A DNA stretch of 64,000 bases from DASZIT01 sp036268775 (GTDB lineage: Bacteria; Actinomycetota; Acidimicrobiia; Acidimicrobiales; RAAP-2): positions 1-64,000 of the forward strand of contig DATATM010000015.1 in assembly GCA_036268775.1 (NCBI GenBank). Direction: 5' to 3'. Shown here one piece after another: positions 1-7,427 of the stretch. The first letter of the stretch is position 1. Each line of letters begins with the position of its first letter. The notes under the pieces are model-generated. The model did not search any database and was not told the DNA's origin. It saw only the letters and a list, made by a program, of their open reading frames with translations. The translations under genes were made by a program, and so were the position numbers.

Positions 1-89
1 AATCCCTCCAGGAAGGCGGCAATGGTGTCGAAGGCCTCGGTGAGGGATGTAGTGGATGCTGAACTGGAGGGTTGGGTCGCCAACGCCAT
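1..89 (-). CDS. Partial unknown protein, N-terminus only
   Basis: An open frame runs from an ATG at 89 off the left edge of the window. The visible 29 residues begin MALATQPSSS and continue into a helical-looking stretch, LTEAFDTIAAFLEG. The composition looks like real protein, but no family can be named from so short a piece. No clear Shine-Dalgarno sequence precedes the ATG. In related genomes fmt and other translation genes often follow def, but nothing visible here supports that identity. It could be a chance frame. Confidence 0.4.
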   Translation of the reverse strand, partial: MALATQPSSSASTTSLTEAFDTIAAFLEG

Positions 90-191
90 GACCACAGCCT
101 GACAGGGGGGTGTATCAGAGGATCTCGGGGGGGGTTGGCGGGGGGCCGGGTGGCATAGGCCGGATGCCGGAATAAGGAGCCGACCGGGTCC

Positions 192-206
192 AAAAGGGCG
201 GAGCCC
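192..206 (-). terminator. Rho-independent terminator after def
   Basis: Reading the minus strand just after the def stop, a short hairpin (GGGC, loop TCC, GCCC) is followed immediately by TTTT. A neighbouring CCCCCGGGGG palindrome may lengthen the fold. This is one of the few hairpins in the window with a T run, and it fits the end of the def transcript. Confidence 0.55.
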
Positions 207-213
207 CCGGGGG

Positions 214-765
214 TCAGATCTCCCGTTCGTCGCCGGAGGAGGCCGAAACCAGCGTTGCCTCCAGCGCGGTGGTATCCAGTCCGAGCGACCTGTCTCGCAG
301 CACCTTCAAGGCCTGCCGGCGCATGTCGTCCTCGAGACGCTCCACCATCAGCACCCCGTCCAGGTGGTCGACCTCGTGTTGGAAGACCCGGCCGAGGAAC
401 TCGTCCGCCTCGATCGATATCTCATCGCCCTCGAGGTTGAAGCCCCGGAGGTGGACCTCCATGGGTCGGATGATCCCCAAGCGGAGATCGGGGATGGAGA
501 GGCAACCCTCCTCGTAGTACCACTCGCCCGAGGTCTCCACGATCGCCGGATTGATGATCGCCTCCGGTCCGTCGCCCACGTCGTAGACGAACACCCGCTT
601 CTGGACCCCGACCTGGGGAGCCGCCAGCCCGGCGCCCACCGCGTCGTACATGGTCTCGACCATGTCATCCACCAGCCGAGCCAGGGACCCGTCGATCTGG
701 TCGACGGGGCGCGCCGCCTGCTTCAGCACCGGGTCGCCATAGGTGCGCACAGAATAGGAGGACAT
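214..765 (-). CDS. def: Peptide deformylase
   Basis: Removes the formyl group from the N-terminal methionine of nascent proteins using a bound metal ion. All three family motifs are present in the 183-residue product: GAGLAAPQVG (about 44-53), EEGCLS (about 85-90, Cys metal ligand) and HEVDHLDG (from about 130, two His ligands and the catalytic Glu). I chose the ATG at 765 rather than the GTG at 771 because a TAGAAT -10 box at 772-777 would start transcription at about this ATG, giving a leaderless mRNA. It follows priA at a 73-bp gap and probably has its own promoter. Confidence 0.95.
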   Translation of the reverse strand: MSSYSVRTYGDPVLKQAARPVDQIDGSLARLVDDMVETMYDAVGAGLAAPQVGVQKRVFVYDVGDGPEAIINPAIVETSGEWYYEEGCLSIPDLRLGIIRPMEVHLRGFNLEGDEISIEADEFLGRVFQHEVDHLDGVLMVERLEDDMRRQALKVLRDRSLGLDTTALEATLVSASSGDEREI

Positions 766-771
766 GACCAC

Positions 772-777
772 ATTCTA
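772..777 (-). promoter_or_regulatory. -10 box for leaderless def mRNA
   Basis: TAGAAT on the minus strand ends 6 nt before the def ATG at 765, placing the expected +1 on or next to the A of the start codon. No Shine-Dalgarno sequence is present. No convincing -35 box is seen. Confidence 0.5.
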
Positions 778-838
778 CGGGCTGGGTCCCCGGCCCGGCA
801 CCGCCCACCCGCCGGTCCGCCCCGGGTGGCGGCCCGCC

Positions 839-2647
839 TCAAACGTCGGTCGGGTCCACCTCGACCCGGAGTCGGCCCGCCGGGCGGGAGGTCGACGCCA
901 AGGCATCGCAGAGGACCCGGTGGTCGGCGGCCCGCACCAACCATCGTTCGGGATCGGGAGAGGACACCGACAGGCGGTCGTCAGACCCGAGAGCACCGGC
1001 ATAGTCAGCCGACCCCGGACCCCGAAGCAGGGCCAATGCCCCGAAGGGCGGCAGGGCGAGTTCCTGCCGGAGTTTCCGCTCGGAATCGGCCAGCAGGGAC
1101 GGGTCGGCATGCACGGCGGCCCGGAGCACCTCGTGGTCGGGAATCCGGGTCTGGACCAGGATGCGACCCCCCGACTGACGCCCCCCCACCAGTCGGGCAG
1201 CCCGGGCCAGGAGGGCGAGTGCCTCCTCGCCGGCCCCGAACCGCGGCGCCAGCAGGTGCTGGTCGAAGTCGAGGAAGACCACCGCATCGGCCCGGGGCAC
1301 CCGGTGGAGGGCAGCTTCGGTCCCCACCACCAGCCGGGAGCTGGCGTCGACCGACTCCTCAGAGTCCCCGGTCAGCTCGGTCGCCTCGACCCCCGCCAAC
1401 GCCGAGAGCTCCTCGGTGGCCCGGGACACCCCGATCCTGACCACCTTCAACCGGGTGGAGTCGCACTCGGCGCAGACCGCCGGCCGGGCCAAGTCACACC
1501 GGCGGCATCGCAACTCACCGCCGGGCTCCTTCTGGGCTACCGGGCCACCGCAGCGGGTGCACCGGGCCAGGGCTCCGCAGTGGGCGCAGGCCAACAGCCG
1601 GGCGCGGCCCTTTCGGTTGAGGATGCCGACCACCCGGCCGGTGGGGGTGTCGAGCACCGACCTCACCAACTGCACCAACCGTTCCGAGAACAACCCGGTG
1701 CGGGGGTCGTCGGCGGTCCGGTCGGCCACCTCGATGATCGGCCACCCGCGGCGTTCGACCGCCCGTTCGGTGGTCACCAGCCGCCCCGGCTCGAGCAGCA
1801 CCACCGGCGGACAGGGCGTCACCAACACCACCGGCGCCTCGTCCCGTCGACCCCGCTCGATGACCACGTCCACTGCCGACCAGGTGGGCGAGCGCTCCTC
1901 TTGGTAGGCCTCGTCGTGCGCATCGAGGACCACCACCGCCCGGACCCGCGCCAGCGGGGCCCACGCCGCCGAGCGGATCCCGATCACCACACACTCCCCC
2001 GAGGACGCCGCCTCCCACTCGTCGGGCAACAGGGCGACCGGTGCCCCCGCCCTTCGGATCCGGTCAGCCAGCAGTAACGCCCGGGCATGGGAGGGGACCA
2101 GGACCAACACGCCGGAAGGTCCGATCCGGTGGAGCAGCTCGAGGGCGATGAGGGAAGCATCGAGGGAAGGGGCGAGCCGGACCACCGAAAGCCCGGCCCC
2201 CCCTTCCAGGATCTCGTTCAGGATCCCCACCGACGCACCCCCCGGGGAAGGCACCGGATTCGGAGGCGGGGACCCGGGTCGGGCGGGGTGCCGCCGGACC
2301 ACCCGCGGGGGTGAGGCGGTACCGAGGAACGACGACAGCGGGCCGGCCCATCGCCACGCCGCCCACTCCGCCAGCGCCACCACCGGGGCCGGCGGCCCTT
2401 CCCCACTGGAGAGGGCGACCGGCTTGGGGACGACCCCCTCCGGCGGCACCACGTCGTCCGCCACCACCCAGGCCCCCACCCGGCGGCCGTGGAGGTCGAT
2501 GCGCACCCGGCTACCGACCCCGATGACCGCCCGCATCGATTCGGGCACCGCATAATCGAACTGCCGGTGGATGGCCGGGACATCGGGGGCGACCCGCACC
2601 ACCCGGGCGGACTCACCCCCGGGAAGGCCATCCCGGGGGGCGGTCAC
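839..2647 (-). CDS. priA: Replication restart protein PriA, helicase-motif-free actinobacterial type
   Basis: PriA-family protein (602 aa) expected to recognise stalled forks and help reload the replisome. The N-terminal about 95 residues match the 3'-DNA-binding domain (VVRVAPDVPAIHRQFDYAVP). A cysteine-rich zinc cluster lies at about 354-395 with CxxC pairs CAHC, CTRC, CRRC and CAEC. No Walker A GxGKT or DEAD/DEAH-like motif is visible where helicase motifs should be, as known for actinobacterial PriA proteins, which are thought to lack helicase activity. The GTG at 2647 is chosen because the frame upstream runs into metK in an unrelated reading frame. It lies 32 bp downstream of the metK stop, so the two are probably co-transcribed. 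Confidence 0.85.
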   Translation of the reverse strand: MTAPRDGLPGGESARVVRVAPDVPAIHRQFDYAVPESMRAVIGVGSRVRIDLHGRRVGAWVVADDVVPPEGVVPKPVALSSGEGPPAPVVALAEWAAWRWAGPLSSFLGTASPPRVVRRHPARPGSPPPNPVPSPGGASVGILNEILEGGAGLSVVRLAPSLDASLIALELLHRIGPSGVLVLVPSHARALLLADRIRRAGAPVALLPDEWEAASSGECVVIGIRSAAWAPLARVRAVVVLDAHDEAYQEERSPTWSAVDVVIERGRRDEAPVVLVTPCPPVVLLEPGRLVTTERAVERRGWPIIEVADRTADDPRTGLFSERLVQLVRSVLDTPTGRVVGILNRKGRARLLACAHCGALARCTRCGGPVAQKEPGGELRCRRCDLARPAVCAECDSTRLKVVRIGVSRATEELSALAGVEATELTGDSEESVDASSRLVVGTEAALHRVPRADAVVFLDFDQHLLAPRFGAGEEALALLARAARLVGGRQSGGRILVQTRIPDHEVLRAAVHADPSLLADSERKLRQELALPPFGALALLRGPGSADYAGALGSDDRLSVSSPDPERWLVRAADHRVLCDALASTSRPAGRLRVEVDPTDV

Positions 2648-2679
2648 GGCCCCTGCTGACCGGGAGGTCGCCTCGCCCC

Positions 2680-3876
2680 TCAGAGCCCGAGGGCCTGCTT
2701 CAAGTCGTCGACCCGGAGGGTCTCTTCCCAGGTGAAGTCCTTCTCGCTGCGGCCGAAGTGGCCGTAAGCGGCGGTCTTCCGGTAGATCGGGCGCTTGAGG
2801 TCGAGGTCCCGGACGATGGCGGCGGGGCGGAGGTCGAAGATCTCGTCGACCGCCTTGCCGATCTGGATGGGGTCGACCTTCTCGGTGCCGAACGTCTCCA
2901 CCAACAGCGAAACCGGACGAGCCACACCGATGGCGTAGGCCACCTGCACCTCGCACCGGCTGGCGGCACCGGCGGCCACCACATGCTTGGCCACCCAGCG
3001 GGCGGCATAGGCGGCCGACCGGTCGACCTTGGAGGGATCCTTGCCGGAGAAGGCGCCGCCGCCGTGGCGGGCCATGCCGCCGTAGGTGTCGACGATGATC
3101 TTCCGACCGGTGAGCCCGGTGTCGGCGTGCGGGCCACCCAACTCGAAGACGCCGGTGGGGTTGGCCAGGATCCGGACGTTGTCGGTGTCCAACTCGGTCG
3201 GGAGCAACGGGGTGATCACATTGTCGCGAAGGTCGGGCAGCAACAGGGTGTCGAGGTCGACGCCGGGGTCGTGCTGAGTGGAGATCAGCACCGTCTCCAG
3301 GGCCACCGGGCGGCCCTTGTCATAGGTGACGCTTACCTGGGTCTTGCCATCGGGGCGGAGATAGGGGAGCACCCCCACCCGGCGCACCTGGGCCAGCCGT
3401 TGGGCCAGCCGATGGGCCAGCCAGATGGGCAGCGGCATCAGGTCAGGGGTCTCGTCGCAGGCGTAGCCGAACATCATTCCCTGATCGCCGGCACCCTGGG
3501 CGTTGAGCTGATCCTCTCCCCCGGTGCCGGCCCGGACCTCGAAGGCGTTGTCGACGCCTTGGCCGATGTCGGGCGACTGCTCATCGAGCGCCACCATGAC
3601 CCCGCAGGTCTTGCCGTTGATGCCATAGGCGTCATTGTCGTACCCGATGTCGAGCACCACTTGGCGCACCAGGGTGGGGATGTCGACATAGGTGGTGGTG
3701 GTGATCTCGCCGGCCACCAGGACCAGGCCGGTGGTCAACAGGGTCTCGCACGCCACCCGGCTGTTGGGGTCGTCGGCCAACAGGGCGTCGAGAACGGAGT
3801 CCGAAATCTGATCGGCCATCTTGTCGGGATGGCCCTCGGTGACGGACTCAGAGGTGAAGGTATGTCGGGTGTCCAC
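2680..3876 (-). CDS. metK: S-adenosylmethionine synthase
   Basis: Makes S-adenosylmethionine from methionine and ATP. The 398-residue length is typical. Hallmarks are GHPDKMADQISD (about 15-26), the ATP-binding GAGDQGMMFGYA (about 128-139) and the phosphate-binding loop GGGAFSGKDPSKVD (about 272-285). The start is GTG at 3876; no alternative fits the conserved N-terminus MDTRHTFTSESVTEGHPD. The 127 bp between it and coaBC suggest its own promoter. I looked for a SAM riboswitch there and could not recognise one. Confidence 0.97.
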   Translation of the reverse strand: MDTRHTFTSESVTEGHPDKMADQISDSVLDALLADDPNSRVACETLLTTGLVLVAGEITTTTYVDIPTLVRQVVLDIGYDNDAYGINGKTCGVMVALDEQSPDIGQGVDNAFEVRAGTGGEDQLNAQGAGDQGMMFGYACDETPDLMPLPIWLAHRLAQRLAQVRRVGVLPYLRPDGKTQVSVTYDKGRPVALETVLISTQHDPGVDLDTLLLPDLRDNVITPLLPTELDTDNVRILANPTGVFELGGPHADTGLTGRKIIVDTYGGMARHGGGAFSGKDPSKVDRSAAYAARWVAKHVVAAGAASRCEVQVAYAIGVARPVSLLVETFGTEKVDPIQIGKAVDEIFDLRPAAIVRDLDLKRPIYRKTAAYGHFGRSEKDFTWEETLRVDDLKQALGL

Positions 3877-3948
3877 TGGTCGTTCCGTTCTTCTCTGGGG
3901 GATGGGGGGTTGAAGAATGCGTCGGGTACAGGCTCTGGGGTTCGGACG

Positions 3949-3954
3949 AGGATA
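3949..3954 (-). promoter_or_regulatory. Possible metK -10 box
   Basis: TATCCT on the minus strand, about 70 nt upstream of the metK GTG, fits TANNNT. It would give a leader of about 65 nt. There is no clear -35 match, so this is tentative. Confidence 0.3.
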
Positions 3955-3977
3955 GGTGATATCGGTGCCGGCGGCGA

Positions 3978-3998
3978 GGAACCGCTCTCCGCGGTCCC
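3978..3998 (-). terminator. Hairpin after coaBC
   Basis: Just past the coaBC stop, the minus strand reads GGGACCGC, loop GGAGA, GCGGTTCC: eight pairs including one G-T. No T run follows. It may end coaBC transcription or cap its 3' end. Confidence 0.35.
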
Positions 3999-4003
3999 GC
4001 TGC

Positions 4004-5209
4004 CTAGTCAGTCGACAGGAGAGCCGCCACCCTATCCAAGACGGCGTCAGCGACCATCATCTTGCTGGTCACCGGAACCTCGGTGACGTCTCCGTCCGCC
4101 CCGAGCACCGTCACCGCGTTGGTGTCATGGTCGAATCCGACCCCGGGAGCCGAGACGTCGTTGGCCACCATCAGATCGACTCCCTTGGCCACCAGCTTGG
4201 CCGTCGCCCGCTGGCTGACCTGATCCGTCTCGGCGGCGAAGCCGACCAGCACCTGGGACCCTGTCCGGCGCCGGCCGAGCTCGGCCAGGATGTCGGGGGT
4301 CGGCTCGAGGATGAGATCAGGCACGCCGTCCGACTTGTGGAGCTTGGAGGCGGCCACCCCCTTGGGGCGGAAATCAGCCACCGCCGCCGCCATCACCACC
4401 ACGTCGGCCCCGGCGGCCAGGGACAGCACCGCCGCCTCCATCTCCGCGGCAGTGTCCACCCGGTGGACGGACACCCCGACCGGCACCGGACGGTCGGTGG
4501 TGGTGACCAGATCGACCTTCGCGCCCCGGCGGGCGGCGGCCTCGGCCACCGCGTGGCCCTGCTTGCCCGACGAACGGTTGGTCAGCACCCGGACCGGGTC
4601 GATCGGCTCGCGGGTGCCGCCAGCCGACACCACCACCCGGACGCCAGCCAGATCTCGGGGAGTCGTCGAACCGAGTAGCTGGAGGACCGTCTCCACGATG
4701 ACCGCGGGGTCGGCCATCCGACCCGAACCGATGTCGCCCCCGGCCAGTCGGCCGTCTTCGGGCGGGACCACCAGGACACCCCGGGCCCGCAAGGTGGCCA
4801 GGTTCTGCTGGACGGCCGGGTGCTCCCACATCTCGGTGTGCATGGCCGGGCAGACCACCACCGGAGCGGCGGTGGCCACCAGGGTGGTGGTCAACAGATC
4901 GTCAGCCAGACCATTGGCATAGCGGCCGAGGAGATCGACGGTGGCCGGCGCCACCACCACCACGTCGGCCAGCTGGCCGAGCCGGGTGTGGGGAATGGGC
5001 GAGGCCTCATCCCACAGACTGGTCTGCACCGGCTCGGAGCCGAGGGCGTTGAAAGTGGCCCGGCCGACGAAGTGGGTCGCCCGCTCGGTCATCACCGGTG
5101 CCACATGGACACCGGCATCGACCAGACGGCGGCAGATCTCGACCGCCTTGTAGGCGGCGATCCCGGCGGAGACGCCAAGGACTACGAAGGGTTTGGATTC
5201 GCCCGTCAC
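4004..5209 (-). CDS. coaBC: Bifunctional phosphopantothenoylcysteine decarboxylase / phosphopantothenate-cysteine ligase
   Basis: Two consecutive steps of coenzyme A synthesis. The N-terminal flavoprotein half (about 1-185) has the GVSAGIAAYKA nucleotide motif, the catalytic His in PIPHTRLG (about 74) and the substrate motif PAMHTEMW (about 121-128). The segment equivalent to the Cys-containing ACGD stretch of E. coli Dfp reads LAGGDIGSGRM, so that Cys appears to be Gly here. The C-terminal half carries the CoaB ligase domain with SAGGTREPIDPVR and the NRSSGKQGHA loop. Length 401 is normal. Start GTG at 5209, about 20 nt after the rpoZ stop with AGGA nearby, so it is probably co-transcribed with gmk-rpoZ. 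Confidence 0.95.
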   Translation of the reverse strand: MTGESKPFVVLGVSAGIAAYKAVEICRRLVDAGVHVAPVMTERATHFVGRATFNALGSEPVQTSLWDEASPIPHTRLGQLADVVVVAPATVDLLGRYANGLADDLLTTTLVATAAPVVVCPAMHTEMWEHPAVQQNLATLRARGVLVVPPEDGRLAGGDIGSGRMADPAVIVETVLQLLGSTTPRDLAGVRVVVSAGGTREPIDPVRVLTNRSSGKQGHAVAEAAARRGAKVDLVTTTDRPVPVGVSVHRVDTAAEMEAAVLSLAAGADVVVMAAAVADFRPKGVAASKLHKSDGVPDLILEPTPDILAELGRRRTGSQVLVGFAAETDQVSQRATAKLVAKGVDLMVANDVSAPGVGFDHDTNAVTVLGADGDVTEVPVTSKMMVADAVLDRVAALLSTD

Positions 5210-5229
5210 GTTCGATCGGGCCGATCCTG

Positions 5230-5631
5230 CTAGTCGGTGGACTCGGCAGGCTCAGCGGCAGCCACGGTCTCGTCGGAACCATCGACGGCGGCCAACCCGG
5301 CTTCGGTGGAGAGCCCGGCGTCGGCGGCCAGCGCGGCCTCTTCGGCCAGCGCCGCCTCGGCGGCCAGTGCGGCTTCCTCTTCGGGGTCGGGCCGGGTGTA
5401 GGTGGCCTTGCCGGCCGACACCTCTTCGAAGGCGATCGAGAGGGGCTTACCCGACAACGACGCCACCTGCGGCGGGACCACGACACCCAATCCCTCGCCC
5501 AGGGAGTTGTAGTAGCTGTTGACTTGACGGGCCCGGCGGGAGGCCAGCGCCACCAAGGTGAACTTGGAGTCCACCTTGTCGAGGAGATCCTCGATGGGTG
5601 GGTCCATCAATGTGCTGCGGTGCTGAGCCAT
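5230..5631 (-). CDS. rpoZ: RNA polymerase omega subunit
   Basis: Small RNA polymerase subunit that helps assemble and stabilise beta-prime. The first about 80 residues carry the omega fold (PPIEDLLDKVDSKFTLVALA, then SRRARQVNSYYN). The last about 50 residues are an acidic, alanine-rich tail with repeated EAALAE-type units, which makes the protein (133 aa) longer than the usual about 90-110. The ATG at 5631 overlaps the gmk stop (TGATG), and AAGGA sits 5 nt upstream, so it is favoured over the GTG one codon earlier. Confidence 0.93.
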   Translation of the reverse strand: MAQHRSTLMDPPIEDLLDKVDSKFTLVALASRRARQVNSYYNSLGEGLGVVVPPQVASLSGKPLSIAFEEVSAGKATYTRPDPEEEAALAAEAALAEEAALAADAGLSTEAGLAAVDGSDETVAAAEPAESTD

Positions 5632-6302
5632 CACGATCCTTCGGAAACGTCGTCGGGTAGGGCATCGGAGGCAGCATCGGCGCCGCCGGTGGTTCCGCCA
5701 GCCGCCCCGTCGCCGGTTCGGGCAGTGGAACGGCGATCACTAACTATACCGGCCACTTCGGTCACCGCTTGCATCACCCCGTCATTGATCACCACCACAT
5801 CGGCGATCTGGCGCCCTTCCGACTCCTCCTCCGTGCCTGCCTTCAGCCGTTTGGCCACATGCTCCTCACTATCGCCACGGCTCCGGAGCCGCTCGGCCTG
5901 GATCTCCAGATTCGGCGGTAACAGCAGGATGAGGGTGGCATCGCGGCGCTTGGAGCGGACCTGGCGGGCCCCCTGGAGGTCGATTTCGAGGAGGACGTCG
6001 AAGCCTTCCGGTGGATCGGGCAGCGGGGTCCCATAGAGATTGCCGAGGAACTCGGCCCATTCGAAGAACCCACCGGCGCGGACCCGCTCCTCGAAGGTTG
6101 CACGGTCGACAAAGCAGTAGGCATCATCCGACTCTCCGGGCCGACGCGCCCGGGTGGTCCAGGACCGGCTGAGCCAGAGGCGCGGATCTCTCTCGACCAG
6201 CTTGGCGGCGATGGTCCCCTTGCCGGCTCCCCCCGGGCCGAAGAGTACGAAGATCAGTGGGTCGGTCCGGCCACCGGCCGGACCCGACGATGAGTCGCTC
6301 AG
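5631..6302 (-). CDS. gmk: Guanylate kinase with no standard start codon
   Basis: Phosphorylates GMP to GDP. The P-loop is GPGGAGKGT, followed by SRSWTTRARRPGE (GMP-binding region) and the lid and core segments EIDLQGARQVR and RRDATLILLLPP. The gene sits between mihF and rpoZ as in other actinobacteria. I found no in-frame ATG, GTG or TTG between the upstream part of the mihF-overlapping frame and well past the P-loop. The best candidate is the CTG at 6302, which overlaps the mihF stop (CTGA); another CTG at 6257 directly precedes IFVLFGPGG. The exact start is therefore uncertain. The C-terminus has a Gly/Ala-rich tail of about 35 residues. Confidence 0.85.
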   Translation of the reverse strand: MSDSSSGPAGGRTDPLIFVLFGPGGAGKGTIAAKLVERDPRLWLSRSWTTRARRPGESDDAYCFVDRATFEERVRAGGFFEWAEFLGNLYGTPLPDPPEGFDVLLEIDLQGARQVRSKRRDATLILLLPPNLEIQAERLRSRGDSEEHVAKRLKAGTEEESEGRQIADVVVINDGVMQAVTEVAGIVSDRRSTARTGDGAAGGTTGGADAASDALPDDVSEGS

Positions 6303-6616
6303 CGAGCGGTCTCGCGGAGCAGCGACTGGCGCTGGTTGCTCCCGAGTCCCTGCAGGCGACGACTCTCGCTGATTCCCACCGTGTCCATCAAACGGCGGGC
6401 CTTGACCTTGCCGAGACCGGGAAGCGACTCGAGGACCGAGATGACTTTCATCTTCCCGATCGTCTCGTTGCCATCGGCATCGGTCAGCAGCTGGCTGAGG
6501 GTCAGCGACCCCATCTTCAGCTTGTCCTTCACCTCGGCCCGCTCGCGGCGGACCCTGGCGGCTTTGGCCAAGGCGGCTTGGCGCTGTTCGGGCGTGAGTG
6601 CAGGCGGTTGCGGCAT
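6299..6616 (-). CDS. mihF: Integration host factor, actinobacterial type
   Basis: Small nucleoid-associated DNA-binding protein (105 aa) of the mycobacterial mIHF family. It has a charged N-terminal helix (EQRQAALAKAARVRRERAEVK), then IGKMKVISVLESLPGLGKVK, a helix-hairpin-helix-like segment, and the C-terminal RRLQGLGSNQRQSLL. The neighbours gmk and rpoZ match the known mycobacterial order. The ATG at 6616 is preceded by TATCGT ending 7 nt upstream and no Shine-Dalgarno, so the mRNA is probably leaderless. It is divergent from pxpA. Confidence 0.93.
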   Translation of the reverse strand: MPQPPALTPEQRQAALAKAARVRRERAEVKDKLKMGSLTLSQLLTDADGNETIGKMKVISVLESLPGLGKVKARRLMDTVGISESRRLQGLGSNQRQSLLRETAR

Positions 6617-6623
6617 GACCGCG

Positions 6624-6629
6624 ACGATA
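6624..6629 (-). promoter_or_regulatory. -10 box for leaderless mihF mRNA
   Basis: TATCGT on the minus strand with 7 nt to the mihF ATG. It shares a 52-bp divergent region with pxpA. Confidence 0.5.
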
Positions 6630-6668
6630 GCGCCTCCACGACCACCGGTCACGATGGATACTTGGGGG

Positions 6669-7427
6669 GTGGCCGAGGTGGATCTGAATGCCGACCTGGG
6701 GGAAGCCGAAACCCTCCTCCCATCCGACCTCGCCGTGCTCGATTGTGTAACCAGTGCCAATCTTTCCTGTGGATTCCACGCCGGGAATCGGGAGGCGATC
6801 CAAGCCAGCCTGGACGCCGCCCTGGAGCGCGGCGTGGCCATCGGAGCCCATGTCTCCTACCGGGATCGGGAGGGCTTCGGGCGGCGGCCGATGGAGGTGC
6901 CGGCCCCCCAGCTGCTGGCCGACATCATCGAGCAGTACGGGATGTTGGCGGAGATGGCGACAGCTTCGGGAGGGTCGGTCGGCTACATCAAGCCCCACGG
7001 CGCGCTCTATAACCGCATGGGTGTCGACGAGGCGGTGGCCGGGGTGGTGGTGAAGGCGGTCAACGAGTGCGGCGTCCGGCTGCTGGTGGCGCAAGCCGGG
7101 ACGGTGGTCGCCGGGTTGGCCGCCGCCGCCGGACTGGAGGTGGTCGGCGAGGCGTTCGCCGACCGGGGCTATCTCGGCGACGGCCGGCTGGTGCCCCGGA
7201 GCCAACCTGACGCCCTGGTGACCGATCCCCACCGGGTGGCCCAACGAGCGCTGTCCCTGGTCACCCGGGGGGGCATTGAAGCCACCGACGGCTCTTGGGT
7301 GGCGGTGGGGTGCCAGACCCTGTGCGTCCACGGGGACACCCCCTCGGCGTCGGCATCGGCCCGGGAGACCCGGACGGCCCTCGAGGCTGCCGGGGTGACC
7401 GTGCGCAGCTTTGCCGTCTCGGCATGA
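6669..7427 (+). CDS. pxpA: 5-oxoprolinase subunit A (LamB/YcsF family)
   Basis: Part of the ATP-dependent PxpABC enzyme that opens 5-oxoproline to glutamate. Family hallmarks are DLNADLGEA at the N-terminus, NLSCGFHAGN, IGAHVSYRDREGFGRR and YIKPHGALYN. I chose the GTG at 6669 (252 aa) over the ATG at 6654 because it places the conserved VDLNADLG motif three residues in, as in E. coli PxpA, and a GATACT box ends 6 nt upstream. The stop overlaps the next ATG (ATGA), so it is translationally coupled to the PxpB-PxpC fusion. Confidence 0.92.
   Translation: MAEVDLNADLGEAETLLPSDLAVLDCVTSANLSCGFHAGNREAIQASLDAALERGVAIGAHVSYRDREGFGRRPMEVPAPQLLADIIEQYGMLAEMATASGGSVGYIKPHGALYNRMGVDEAVAGVVVKAVNECGVRLLVAQAGTVVAGLAAAAGLEVVGEAFADRGYLGDGRLVPRSQPDALVTDPHRVAQRALSLVTRGGIEATDGSWVAVGCQTLCVHGDTPSASASARETRTALEAAGVTVRSFAVSA

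Noticed and set aside
764..2077. Open plus-strand frame opposite priA
   Set aside because: Gly/Pro/His-rich shadow with no recognisable domain; the minus strand encodes PriA.
3877..4003. Possible SAM riboswitch before metK
   Set aside because: I looked for SAM-I, SAM-II and SAM-IV-like cores by eye and found no matching conserved elements, only a coaBC hairpin and a possible -10 box.
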